Origin: Lysinibacillus agricola
GTDB lineage: Bacteria; Bacillota; Bacilli; Bacillales_A; Planococcaceae
Length of the DNA stretch: 64,000 nucleotides
Direction of reading: 5' to 3'
Assembly: GCF_016638705.1 (NCBI RefSeq)
Contig: NZ_CP067341.1
Span: 1,181,501-1,245,500, forward strand
The position numbers and the translations under genes are program-made. Under the pieces are notes generated by a model. It was not told where the DNA came from and did not search any database. It worked only from the letters and a program-made list of their open reading frames with translations. This document shows, one piece after another, positions 8,385 to 16,510 of the stretch. Position 1 is the stretch's first letter, and every line of letters starts with the position of its first letter.

Positions 8385-8561
8385 GCTGATTGGAGTGGAA
8401 GGCTACTCGACTCCCGTGGGAAAGCGAGACAGGCGAGACCCTGCACGGAGCGAATGTTTTCCGTGCGAAAGCGTAGTGCTAACGCAGCGACAGCAACGTA
8501 GCGAAGGAAGCGGCTCGACGCTCGCCCACAGGAAAGCGAGTAGCCTGGAACGGAAATCACC
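8385..8561 (+). repeat. Variant intergenic element with a re-paired closing stem
   Basis: The ends GCTGATTGGAGTGG and CTGGAACGGAAATCAC match the family, but the closing stem here is AGGCTACTCG (8400-8409) with CGAGTAGCCT (8538-8547). Neither arm resembles the GGCTGGGCG/CGCCCAGCC of the other copies, yet pairing is perfect over 10 bp. A second helix GTGGG/CCCAC follows inward. The interior holds one inverted CTTTCGCACGG module and lacks the CGAAGGC core hairpin. No gene is visible in the rest of the 7926-8697 interval. Confidence 0.8.
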
Positions 8562-8697
8562 TCCTCGTTTTGCCAAAGAAAGATTCCTTGATCATTTCAT
8601 TTTCATTTAACCAACAATAAACACATAAATATAAAGGGAAAACATAGTTTGTTGGAAATAAAACGATGTTGAGAGTAATTGATCTAGGAGGGATAAA

Positions 8698-8934
8698 ATG
8701 CGTTTCTCGATGTTACAGCAAAAAGAAGTTATTGAAGCAGGCAATGGACGCTTTTTAGGATTTGTGGTAGATGCAGAGGTATCAAAAGAAACAGGCTATG
8801 TAACGGCTTTTATGATTGCGGAGCCCCGAAAATATCTGGGCCTTTTTTTCGGGGAAGAATCTGTTAGGAAAGTGTATATGAAAGATGTACTTGTAGTTGG
8901 AAAGGATGTCATTTTAGTAAAAGCATTATCCTAA
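8698..8934 (+). CDS. ylmC: YlmC/YmxH family PRC-barrel protein
   Basis: A 78-residue soluble protein of the PRC-barrel type (MRFSMLQQKEVIEAGNGRFLGFVVDAE is the start, split here as MRFSMLQQKEVIE and GRFLGFVVD). The family is found next to sigma-E/sigma-G genes and the ylm cluster in endospore formers, and a sporulation role is generally assumed. No catalytic residues are known. The start ATG 8698 follows AGGAGGG at good spacing. It keeps its B. subtilis place before ylmE, but ylmA (before it) and ylmD (after it) are absent from this window. Confidence 0.85.
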   Translation: MRFSMLQQKEVIEAGNGRFLGFVVDAEVSKETGYVTAFMIAEPRKYLGLFFGEESVRKVYMKDVLVVGKDVILVKALS

Positions 8935-9086
8935 AGAGCAAAAATTTTTATGCGTATTAAAAATCTAAGCAATTTTAAAGCGTTGGTAGGGTAAATGTAC
9001 TTTCACATAGGTCAGGCTATTCATTGATAATTCGAGTATTGCTTGTTACAATAAGAGAAACTATTGTTGTAAAGTTGGGAAAAACA

Positions 9087-9791
9087 GTGACAAAAATCTT
9101 AGCAAATTTGAATGAAATTAATGATCTAATACAAGCCACAAAAAAACGTGCAAATCGTGAAGCAGAGAAAGTCCAAATTATTGCAGTAACAAAAGAAGTT
9201 TCAGTAGAAAGAACACAAGAAGCAATTGATGCAGGACTTATTCATTTAGGAGAGAACCGTCCTGAAGGCTTAAATCGTAAAATTGAGGCTATTCAAGCTA
9301 ACGTACATTGGCATTATATTGGGTCTTTACAAACACGTAAGGTAAAACAAGTTATTAACAGCATTGATTATTTACATTCATTAGATCGTCTGAGTTTAGC
9401 AGAAGAAATTGAAAAAAGAGCAGACAAACCTATAAAATGCTTTGTACAAGTTAATGTATCAGGCGAAGAATCAAAACATGGTTTATCAATTGAGGAAGTA
9501 CTGCCTTTTATTGAATCATTAAAAAATTTTATAAAAGTTCAAGTTGTAGGTCTAATGACAATGGCACCAAATACAGATGAGGATACAATTATTCGCTCTG
9601 TTTTTAAGCAATTAAAACAATGTCAACAGCAAATAGCCGAGCAAGGATTCGCACATGCACCTTGTACCGAGTTATCAATGGGCATGTCTAATGACTTTGA
9701 AATTGCGGTAGAGGAAGGGGCTACATTTGTTCGAGTTGGAACGGCTCTTGTTGGAAATGAAAGAGGGAACAGGGATGAGCATGAAAAATAA
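9087..9791 (+). CDS. ylmE: YggS family pyridoxal phosphate homeostasis protein
   Basis: A PLP-binding alanine-racemase-fold protein (YggS/PROSC) that buffers free pyridoxal phosphate and has no known catalytic activity. The PLP lysine is in [11 protein letters not shown] (about residue 36), followed by [12 protein letters not shown] (the usual motif is LGENRVQ) and [12 protein letters not shown]. The C-terminal part has [27 protein letters not shown], given here in two parts: [17 protein letters not shown] and VRVGTAL. I chose GTG 9087 (234 residues, close to the 230 of B. subtilis); an ATG at 9024 gives an unconvincing hydrophobic extension and has no ribosome binding site. Its end overlaps sepF. 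Confidence 0.88.
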   Translation: MTKILANLNEINDLIQATKKRANREAEKVQIIAVTKEVSVERTQEAIDAGLIHLGENRPEGLNRKIEAIQANVHWHYIGSLQTRKVKQVINSIDYLHSLDRLSLAEEIEKRADKPIKCFVQVNVSGEESKHGLSIEEVLPFIESLKNFIKVQVVGLMTMAPNTDEDTIIRSVFKQLKQCQQQIAEQGFAHAPCTELSMGMSNDFEIAVEEGATFVRVGTALVGNERGNRDEHEK

Positions 9792-10272
9792 AATTAAAAA
9801 TTTCTTTTATCTTGAGGAAGAAATAGAAGAAGAAATCGCGCAAGCTCCTATTCAACAGCAGCAACCCGTACAACAGCAGCAGCAGATTCAATCAGTGAAG
9901 CCTAAAAAAGTTATGAAGGAGCGGAAGGCACCGGTTCAAGAAATTTTTCCGCAGAGTACAACACCTACAAACAACATTGTAAGTTTGCAGGCAGCTATGA
10001 ATTCTAAAGGTGCAAAAGTTGTATTAGTTGAACCTAGAGTTTATGCAGAAGCACAGGATATTGCTGAACATCTTAAAAATAAGCGTGCAACCATCGTCAA
10101 TTTACAACGTATTGAGCGAGAGCAAGGTGTACGGATTATTGATTTTTTAAGCGGCACGGTTTATGCACTTGGCGGTGATATTCAAAGAATCGGTAAAGAT
10201 ATTTTCCTATGCACACCTGATAATGTAGAAGTGTCTGGCGAAATTTCGAATTTTATTTTAGACGATAATTAA
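9775..10272 (+). CDS. sepF: Cell division protein SepF
   Basis: SepF binds FtsZ and the membrane and arranges FtsZ filaments for correct septum shape. I set the start at ATG 9775, inside the end of ylmE; it gives [16 protein letters not shown], matching the membrane-binding amphipathic helix of SepF. A Gln-rich linker (about 25-60) leads to the globular SepF core (about 70-155), which contains [19 protein letters not shown] and [18 protein letters not shown]. At 165 residues the length is normal. The overlap with ylmE couples the two genes. Confidence 0.93.
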   Translation: MSMKNKIKNFFYLEEEIEEEIAQAPIQQQQPVQQQQQIQSVKPKKVMKERKAPVQEIFPQSTTPTNNIVSLQAAMNSKGAKVVLVEPRVYAEAQDIAEHLKNKRATIVNLQRIEREQGVRIIDFLSGTVYALGGDIQRIGKDIFLCTPDNVEVSGEISNFILDDN

Positions 10273-10292
10273 TAGCGAGGATTGTAGTTTAT

Positions 10293-10571
10293 ATGATTTT
10301 ATATTCAATTTATTACTATGTGTCATTAGCATTTAATATATACTCATTTATGCTAGTCGGATATGTACTGATGTCATGGGTACCTGCTGTACAAAGTACA
10401 AAGGTTGGTCGGATACTTGAAAAAGCTTGTGAGCCATATTTAGGTATCTTCAGGAAATTCATTCCACCCATTGGGATGATTGACATTTCACCAATTGTGG
10501 CAATTTTTATGCTTAATTTTATTAAAAATGGACTTGTTATTGTTATTCAAAAAATATACTTTATGTTTTAA
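10293..10571 (+). CDS. ylmG: YggT family membrane protein
   Basis: A 92-residue protein with two membrane segments (about 5-30 and 65-90) and the YggT repeat features LVGYVLMSWVP and EPYLGIFRKFIPP. The family is conserved beside sepF in Gram-positives and in the chloroplast lineage, where it is linked to membrane and septum organisation. Its molecular role is not settled. It lies 20 bp after sepF and is the last gene before a terminator. Confidence 0.88.
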   Translation: MILYSIYYYVSLAFNIYSFMLVGYVLMSWVPAVQSTKVGRILEKACEPYLGIFRKFIPPIGMIDISPIVAIFMLNFIKNGLVIVIQKIYFMF

Positions 10572-10577
10572 TAAAGA

Positions 10578-10607
10578 AATCCTCACTATTGGTGGGGTTT
10601 TTTTATT
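10578..10607 (+). terminator. Terminator after ylmG
   Basis: CCTCAC pairs with GTGGGG (G-U pairs included) around a TATTG loop and is followed by a run of seven T, starting 7 bp after the ylmG stop. Confidence 0.75.
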
Positions 10608-10680
10608 TATGGGAATACTACATAACAATTTAGTGGTGCTTCCCTAGAATTCGTAAGTGTGAGTAGTGCTATGTATATAA

Positions 10681-10974
10681 GTTAATTGGAGTGGTGGCTG
10701 GGCGACTCCTTGGGGAATCAGCGTTAGAGGAACGAAGGCTAAGAGCATCACATCCTGTGATAACGCCTTCGTGACCAACATCGGCTGCTACTGTCGCTGC
10801 GCTTTCGCACAAACAAAACCCTCTGCTGCCGCTACGTTAGCACTACGCTTTCGCGCAAAAGACATCTGTTGGCCCGAGACCCTGGAGCGAAGCGGCTCAT
10901 CGAACGGCTTCAGGAAGCTCTGCACGAAAGCGAAGCGGCAGCAACAAAGCGCCTAGTCGGAACGTAAATCAACC
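10681..10974 (+). repeat. Intergenic GTTGATT/AATCAAC element, copy with inserted modules
   Basis: It begins GTTAATTGGAGTGGTGGC and ends GTCGGAACGTAAATCAAC. The closing stem is GGCTGGGCG with CGCCTAGTC, where all differences are G-U pairs. The CGAAGGC/GCCTTCG core hairpin is present. Two CTTTCGCACA-type modules (about 10787-10870) are inserted between the core and the right-hand part. An open frame across it (10771-10956) is not conserved in other copies. The rest of the 10.6-11.06 kb interval shows nothing else. Confidence 0.85.
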
Positions 10975-11067
10975 CCCAAGTTTATGGTTAGGAGCCTATT
11001 TTTTATAAATCCTTAAAATACCAATGAAATTGAACTAGTAAAAGAGAGATAATAGAGGTGGAGTTAC

Positions 11068-11856
11068 ATGGAGCATTTAATTCAGCATTTTAGGAAAGAT
11101 GAACAGTCTTTTATTGAACAGGTTGTGAGCTGGCAGCGTGAGGTGGAGGATCGATATGCTCCAAAGCTTACTGATTTTCTAGATCCTCGACAACGCTTTA
11201 TTGTTGCATCCATTATTGGACAGTATGACACATTAAAAACAGCTAGTGCTGGGCTCTTTGATGAAGCTGAAAGACAACGTATGCTTATTTATCCTACTTA
11301 TTATGAGCCAGTGGAAGAAGATTTTCAGCTTACAGTTTTTACAATTCAATATCCTGTGAAATATGTACAATTACGACATCCAGATGTTCTTGGAGCATTA
11401 TTATCATTAGGACTGAATCGTGGCAAATTTGGTGATATTCGTGTAAATGAACATCTAGTACAGTTTGTAGTAGCGAATGAGGTAGCAGATTATGTACGTT
11501 TACATTTAACAGGTATTGGCAAAGTAAAAGTACAAGTAGAATCAATTAAAGAGACGGAGCCTCTGCTACAAAACGAGGAAGAGTGGCTAGAAGAGTCTCA
11601 TACTGTTTCTTCCATGCGTTTAGATGTTATTATCTCAACAGTTTTAAAAATCTCGCGTCAAAAGGCACAAGCATTAATTACAGGTAAAAAGGTACGTGTC
11701 AACTGGACTGAGCGGGATACAGTTGCTTTTGAATTACAAGAAGGAGATATTTTATCTGTACGCGGAAGCGGTCGAGTAAAAATCATTATGACTGAAGGCC
11801 GTACAAAAAAAGATAAAATTCGTTTACAAGTCGGTCATTTGACTCAAAAAAGCTAA
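11068..11856 (+). CDS. ylmH: S4-domain RNA-binding protein YlmH
   Basis: A 262-residue protein with an N-terminal YlmH domain (LTDFLDPRQRFIVASII near residue 35) and a C-terminal S4 RNA-binding domain (about 185-245: SSMRLDVIISTVLKISRQKA, with GKKVRVNWTERD). Work in B. subtilis links YlmH to rescue of stalled ribosomes, binding peptidyl-tRNA on 50S subunits, alongside RqcH. rqcH itself is present at 51.9-53.6 kb. The start ATG 11068 follows GAGGTGG. It is separated from ylmG by a terminator and a repeat element, so it probably has its own promoter. Confidence 0.9.
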   Translation: MEHLIQHFRKDEQSFIEQVVSWQREVEDRYAPKLTDFLDPRQRFIVASIIGQYDTLKTASAGLFDEAERQRMLIYPTYYEPVEEDFQLTVFTIQYPVKYVQLRHPDVLGALLSLGLNRGKFGDIRVNEHLVQFVVANEVADYVRLHLTGIGKVKVQVESIKETEPLLQNEEEWLEESHTVSSMRLDVIISTVLKISRQKAQALITGKKVRVNWTERDTVAFELQEGDILSVRGSGRVKIIMTEGRTKKDKIRLQVGHLTQKS

Positions 11857-11951
11857 AAATCAAGTAAATTTCATTAATTTTTACTGCTAAGTTGTCGGAA
11901 CAATTGTATAATAGAAAGTACGAATGTACATGTAAAGGAGAGAAGGATCGT

Positions 11952-12476
11952 ATGCCATTATCACCTATTGATATACATAATAAGGAGTTTACCAAATCCT
12001 TCAGGGGTTATGCTGAAGATGAAGTAAATGAATTTTTAGATCAAATTATTAAAGACTATGAGATTTTGCTACGTGAAAAAAAAGAAGTAGACAGACAACT
12101 AGAAATGTCCTTAGAACAAGCGAGACATTTTAACACTTTAGAGGAAACGTTACAAAAATCAATTGTTGTTGCACAAGAGGCAGCTGATGAAGTACGAAGA
12201 AATTCTCAAAAAGAGGCTAAACTCATTGTAAAGGAAGCAGAAAAAAATGCTGATCGTATTATCAATGAGGCTTTAACGAAGGCTCGTAAGGTAACAATTG
12301 AAATTGATGAGCTGAAAAAACAATCAAAGGTATTCCGTAATCGTTTTAAAATGCTTGTAGAGGCACAGCTTGATTTACTAAATGCAGATGATTGGGATCA
12401 TTTGCTACAATATGATATTGATCTTACAGAAATTCAAACATCTGTTGAAGAAGCACAGGAAGCCGATCAAATTTAA
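11952..12476 (+). CDS. divIVA: Cell division initiation and polar targeting protein DivIVA
   Basis: DivIVA binds negatively curved membranes at poles and septa and anchors the Min system and other polar proteins. I set the start at ATG 11952, which follows AAGGAGAGAAGG. The product begins MPLSPIDIHNKEFTKSF, the conserved membrane-binding domain, with EDEVNEFLDQIIKDYE after it. The rest (about 30-165) is coiled coil. At 174 residues the length is normal. A TATAAT at 11907-11912 lies 30 bp upstream, but no convincing -35 accompanies it. Confidence 0.95.
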   Translation: MPLSPIDIHNKEFTKSFRGYAEDEVNEFLDQIIKDYEILLREKKEVDRQLEMSLEQARHFNTLEETLQKSIVVAQEAADEVRRNSQKEAKLIVKEAEKNADRIINEALTKARKVTIEIDELKKQSKVFRNRFKMLVEAQLDLLNADDWDHLLQYDIDLTEIQTSVEEAQEADQI

Positions 12477-12495
12477 ATGCTACCTTATATTGCTA

Positions 12496-12523
12496 TTATT
12501 GCGTAGACCTTTGAACGCAATAA
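12496..12523 (+). terminator. Hairpin after divIVA, weak terminator candidate
   Basis: TTATTGCGT (12496-12504) pairs perfectly with ACGCAATAA (12515-12523). No T run follows, so termination is uncertain. It lies just before the ileS promoter. Confidence 0.4.
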
Positions 12524-12530
12524 GTGAAAC

Positions 12531-12559
12531 TTGACGTGATTGTTTGATTTTCATATACT
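12531..12559 (+). promoter_or_regulatory. Sigma-A promoter of the ileS T-box leader
   Basis: TTGACG (12531-12536), a 17-bp spacer, then TATACT (12554-12559). The same pair of hexamers and spacing is used in front of the pyr operon. Transcription would begin near 12566, just before the T-box RNA. Confidence 0.8.
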
Positions 12560-12565
12560 ATTGTA

Positions 12566-12831
12566 ATAGTAATTATTTTGAACAGATATGCATACAGGCA
12601 GAGACGAAGACAGTATTTGTTAGGCGTAGTTAAGCGATTTGGGGATAGTGTGAGCCCAAACAAGCAACTAACATTGAACATCACTTCGGAGCTAAATAAC
12701 TGAATGTAGTAAGTTATTTCGTAATGCACGACGTTAATGTGCTTTAAGTGGTAGTACAATTTTGTACTACAATTAGGGTGGTACCGCGAGTATAAGCTTC
12801 TCGTCCCTTTGAGGGATTGAGGGCTTTTTTT
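12566..12831 (+). ncRNA. T-box leader controlling ileS (isoleucine specifier)
   Basis: The conserved T-box AGGGTGGTACCGCG is at 12775-12788. It is followed by a terminator stem (about 12795-12823) and eight T (12824-12831). Upstream, the Stem I region holds AGAGACGAAGA and GAACATCACTTCGG; the ATC at 12680-12682 is a plausible specifier triplet, coding for Ile, which fits the downstream ileS. Uncharged tRNA-Ile would pair with the T-box UGG and favour the antiterminator. The exact 5' end is inferred from the promoter. Confidence 0.92.
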
Positions 12832-12950
12832 ATGTTCAAATGGCGGTTGGCTTCCATTTCTTATTAGTGTTCCATTGTTAAAATGAATTGATTTTGCCAA
12901 TAACTAGAAGTTAGAGGTGGCATTTCTCAAAACGAATGCTATGTATATAA

Positions 12951-13290
12951 GTTGATTGGAGTGGAGGCTGGGCAACTCCTTAGGGATCAGCGTCACAAAT
13001 GAGACCCTGGAGAATAGAGAAACGAAGGCTAAGAGCATCACGTCCTGTGATAACGCCTTCGTGACCAACATCCTGCCGCTGACGCTTTGCTTTCGCGCAA
13101 AAAACATCCTGCCGCTGACGCTTCGCTTTCGCGCAAAAAACATCCTGCCGCTGACGCTTCGCTTTCGCGCAAAAAACATCCTGTTGCTGTCGCTACGTTA
13201 GCACTAAGCTTTCGCACAGAAAACATTTGTTGGCCCAAGCGGCTCATCGGACGCCCCTAGGAAAGCGCCCAGTCGGAACGGAAATCAACC
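12951..13290 (+). repeat. Intergenic GTTGATT/AATCAAC element inside the ileS leader
   Basis: It begins GTTGATTGGAGTGGAGGC and ends GTCGGAACGGAAATCAAC. The closing stem is GGCTGGGCA with CGCCCAGTC (one mismatch, one G-U). The core CGAAGGC/GCCTTCG hairpin is intact. It is enlarged by a tandem array at 13071-13225. It lies after the T-box terminator and before the ileS ribosome binding site, so it is transcribed with ileS, unless an unseen promoter lies downstream of it. Confidence 0.85.
13071..13225 (+). repeat. Tandem array of 36-bp units inside the 12.95-13.29 kb element
   Basis: Three units of exactly 36 bp start with TCCTGCCGCTGACGCT and end with CGCGCAAAAAACA (13071-13106, 13107-13142, 13143-13178). 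A fourth, diverged unit carries an 11-bp insertion (CGTTAGCACTA) and ends GCACAGAAAACA. There are no spacers, so it is a tandem repeat and not a CRISPR. Confidence 0.9.
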
Positions 13291-13386
13291 CTACGTTATG
13301 GTGAAAAGCCTAATAACTGTCGTATGTGAATGAGCACTTAAGTGTATTTGTTCTTTGTTTGTAAATTTAAAGGAGGAATTGAAAAA

Positions 13387-16155
13387 ATGGTTGAGTACAA
13401 AGATACTTTATTAATGCCAAAAACAGATTTCCCAATGCGTGGAAACTTACCGGCAAATGAACCGAAAATGCAAGAAAAATGGGATGGAATGGACATAAAT
13501 AAATTACAGATGGAGCGCACAGCAGGACGCCCAGAATATGTGTTACACGATGGTCCTCCATATGCAAATGGTGATATCCATATCGGTCATGCTTTAAATA
13601 AAGTACTGAAAGATATGATTACGCGCCATCGCTCTATGAATGGTTATCATGTGAACTATATTCCAGGCTGGGATACACATGGTTTACCAATTGAACAAGC
13701 ACTGACAAACAAAGGTGTAAAGCGCAAAGAAATGTCTGTAGCTGACTTCCGTAAATTATGTGAAGAGTATGCGTACGAGCAAATTGACAACCAACGTACA
13801 CAATTCCGCCGTTTAGGTGTTCGTGGTGATTGGGAAAATCCATATATTACATTAAAGCCTGAATTTGAAGCACGTCAAATCGAAGTATTCGGAAAGATGG
13901 CTGAAAAAGGCTATATTTATAAAGGTTTAAAACCAGTTTACTGGTCTCCATCATCTGAATCTGCACTGGCAGAAGCAGAGATTGAATATCAAGACGTTAA
14001 ATCGGCTTCTATTTATGTAAGCTTTGCGATTAAAGATTCAAAAAGCGTTGTACCAACTGATGCTAAATTTATCATTTGGACAACAACACCTTGGACAATT
14101 CCAGCGAACTTAGGGATTTCTGTAAACCCTGAATTTATCTATGTGGTTGTGGCAATTGCAGATAAAAAATTCATCGTTGCAAAAGAATTATTAGAAACAG
14201 TTGCTAACGAACTTGAGTGGGAAGCGTATGAAGTTGTTCAGGAAGTAAAAGGTGAGGCATTAGATCGAGTTGTTGCACAGCACCCATTTTATGACCGTGA
14301 ATCACTTGTAATGGTTGGAGAGCACGTAACTGCAGAAGCGGGTACTGGCTGTGTTCATACAGCACCAGGACACGGGGAAGAGGACTATCATATTAGTAAG
14401 CAATATGGTCTACCAATTCTTAGCCCTGTTGATAATAGTGGCTGCTATACAGATGAAGCACCTGGTTTTGAAGGTGTATTCTACAATGATGCAAACAAAT
14501 TGATCACAGAAAAATTAAAAGAAGTCGGCGCATTAGAAAAACTTAACTTCTTTACACACTCTTACCCACATGATTGGCGTACGAAGAAACCAGTTATTTA
14601 TCGTGCAACACCGCAATGGTTTGCGTCTGTTGATGCATTCCGTGATGAGTTACTAGGGGCTGTAAAATCAACAGCATTTACACCTGCTTGGGGTGAAACA
14701 CGCCTTTATAATATGATTCGTGACCGTGGGGACTGGGTAATTTCACGCCAGCGCGCATGGGGTGTGCCAATTCCAATTTTCTATGCTGAAAATGGTGAGC
14801 CAATTATTACACCAGAAACAATTGCCCATATCTCTGCATTATTCCGTGAACATGGGTCAAATATTTGGTTCCAAAAAACTGCAAAAGAATTATTACCAGA
14901 AGGCTTCACACATCCAGGTAGCCCGAACGGTGAATTTACAAAAGAAAATGATATTATGGACGTTTGGTTTGACTCAGGTTCTTCTCACCAAGGTGTGCTA
15001 GTAGAACGTGGTATGAAATATCCAGCTGATCTATATTTAGAGGGCTCTGACCAACACCGTGGATGGTTTAACTCATCATTAATTACTTCTGTAGCTATTA
15101 ATGGCTATGCACCATACAAAGGACTATTAACACATGGTTTCGTTCTAGATGGTGAAGGTCGTAAGATGAGTAAATCTTTAGGGAATGTCATTATCCCGAA
15201 AAAGGTTATGGATCAATACGGAGCAGATATTCTTCGTTTATGGGTTGCTTCTGTAGATTATACAGCCGACGTTCGTATCTCAATGGATATGTTGAAGCAA
15301 GTTTCTGAGGTTTATCGAAAAATTCGTAACACATTCCGTTTCTTACACGGAAATGTAGCAGATTTCGATGCAACGAAAGATCGAGTAGCCTATGCAGACC
15401 TACGTGAAATGGATCAATACGTTTATATGCGCCTACAGGATGTTTTAAAAACTGTACGTGCTGCATATGATCGCTATGATTTTGCAGCTGTTTATCATGC
15501 AGTGAACAACTTTGTTGCCGTAGAATTATCTTCATTCTATTTAGATATTGCAAAAGATGTTGTGTACATCGAAGGTCATGACAACAAAGACCGCCGTGCG
15601 ATGCAAACGGTTATTTATGACACATTAATGACATTAGTAAAAGTAATGTCACCTATTATCCCTCATACAACTGATGAAATGTGGTCTTACTTACATGCTC
15701 AAGGTGTTGTAGAAGAGGTATCTGTACAATTAACAGACTTCCCAGAGGTTGATGAACATGAAAACTTTGAAAACCTACGTGCAAAATGGGTGAAAATTAT
15801 TGATGTTCGTGATGATATTTTAAAAGCATTAGAAGAAGCTCGTAATGCAAAAACAATCGGTAAATCGCTTGAAGCGAAAGTGACAGTTTATGCGAAAGAA
15901 GATGTGGCAGCATTATTAAATGATGCAAACATTAATTTTGCACAGCTTTCAATCGTTTCTGCCTTTGAGGTGGCATCAATAGAAGCTGCACCTGCAGATG
16001 CATTAGCTCTTGAACATGCATCGATTGTTGTAGAAAAGGCAACAGGTGAAAAATGTGAACGTTGCTGGTCAATTTCTGAAACAGTTGGTTCAAATGAAGC
16101 TCATTCAACAGTGTGCGCGCGTTGTGCAGACGTTGTAGAAAAATATTACGCTTAA
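13387..16155 (+). CDS. ileS: Isoleucyl-tRNA synthetase
   Basis: Class I aminoacyl-tRNA synthetase charging tRNA-Ile. I use ATG 13387 behind AAAGGAGGAATTG; the frame extends upstream to 13342 without a ribosome binding site. The 922-residue protein (B. subtilis has 921) has the HIGH motif in [11 protein letters not shown] (about 60), the CP1 editing domain with [13 protein letters not shown] and [16 protein letters not shown], and the KMSKS loop [10 protein letters not shown] (about 595). The C-terminal zinc site is CERCWS...CARC. Expression is controlled by the upstream T-box. Confidence 0.98.
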   Translation: MVEYKDTLLMPKTDFPMRGNLPANEPKMQEKWDGMDINKLQMERTAGRPEYVLHDGPPYANGDIHIGHALNKVLKDMITRHRSMNGYHVNYIPGWDTHGLPIEQALTNKGVKRKEMSVADFRKLCEEYAYEQIDNQRTQFRRLGVRGDWENPYITLKPEFEARQIEVFGKMAEKGYIYKGLKPVYWSPSSESALAEAEIEYQDVKSASIYVSFAIKDSKSVVPTDAKFIIWTTTPWTIPANLGISVNPEFIYVVVAIADKKFIVAKELLETVANELEWEAYEVVQEVKGEALDRVVAQHPFYDRESLVMVGEHVTAEAGTGCVHTAPGHGEEDYHISKQYGLPILSPVDNSGCYTDEAPGFEGVFYNDANKLITEKLKEVGALEKLNFFTHSYPHDWRTKKPVIYRATPQWFASVDAFRDELLGAVKSTAFTPAWGETRLYNMIRDRGDWVISRQRAWGVPIPIFYAENGEPIITPETIAHISALFREHGSNIWFQKTAKELLPEGFTHPGSPNGEFTKENDIMDVWFDSGSSHQGVLVERGMKYPADLYLEGSDQHRGWFNSSLITSVAINGYAPYKGLLTHGFVLDGEGRKMSKSLGNVIIPKKVMDQYGADILRLWVASVDYTADVRISMDMLKQVSEVYRKIRNTFRFLHGNVADFDATKDRVAYADLREMDQYVYMRLQDVLKTVRAAYDRYDFAAVYHAVNNFVAVELSSFYLDIAKDVVYIEGHDNKDRRAMQTVIYDTLMTLVKVMSPIIPHTTDEMWSYLHAQGVVEEVSVQLTDFPEVDEHENFENLRAKWVKIIDVRDDILKALEEARNAKTIGKSLEAKVTVYAKEDVAALLNDANINFAQLSIVSAFEVASIEAAPADALALEHASIVVEKATGEKCERCWSISETVGSNEAHSTVCARCADVVEKYYA

Positions 16156-16182
16156 AAATAAAACAAATAGTAATGCAAATTA

Positions 16183-16222
16183 AACGCAAGTCTCCTTGAT
16201 GATGGGGGGGCTTGCGTTCTTT
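16183..16222 (+). terminator. Terminator of ileS
   Basis: AACGCAAG (16183-16190) pairs with CTTGCGTT (16211-16218), with inner TCTCC/GGGGG pairs, then CTTTAG. It sits 28 bp after the ileS stop. Confidence 0.8.
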
Positions 16223-16223
16223 A

Positions 16224-16510
16224 GTTCCAAAGTGACGGATAGAACTTATTCTAGCAAGTTGAAAAACCTTCCTTATAGAGTTATGTATAAAAAATAAGTT
16301 TATTGCATTCTCGCCCTACGCCGGGGTGCGGATCGTGTCCTTTGGAGGAATTTTTGAATACTTAAAACGTCAATATCACATTTCAAATACAACGTGATAT
16401 TCGAACAATAGCAAGTATTTTAAAGACATGATGATAGGAGCAAGGCATACGGGTGATATATCAACTTCTCGCCGTTTACTATACATGTTGATGGGCGTGA
16501 ATGCACTTTT
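16224..16510. other. Gene-free interval with one solo minisatellite unit and a hairpin
   Basis: No credible gene is present. AAAGTGACGGATAGAA at about 16229-16244 matches the unit of the 19.9-21.1 kb minisatellite, as a single copy. AATATCAC (16372-16379) and GTGATATT (16394-16401) form a hairpin past the end of the minus-strand regulator, without a T run on that side. A GC-rich patch (CTACGCCGGGGTGCGG, about 16315-16330) stands out in AT-rich surroundings and is unexplained. Confidence 0.5.

Noticed and set aside
12496..12900. 134-codon minus-strand frame opposite the T-box
   Set aside because: It is antisense to a clear T-box leader and its promoter and has no supporting features.
13071..13225. 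Possible CRISPR array
   Set aside because: The 36-bp units are directly adjacent with no unique spacers, and no cas genes are near. The same holds for the 19.9-21.1 kb array.
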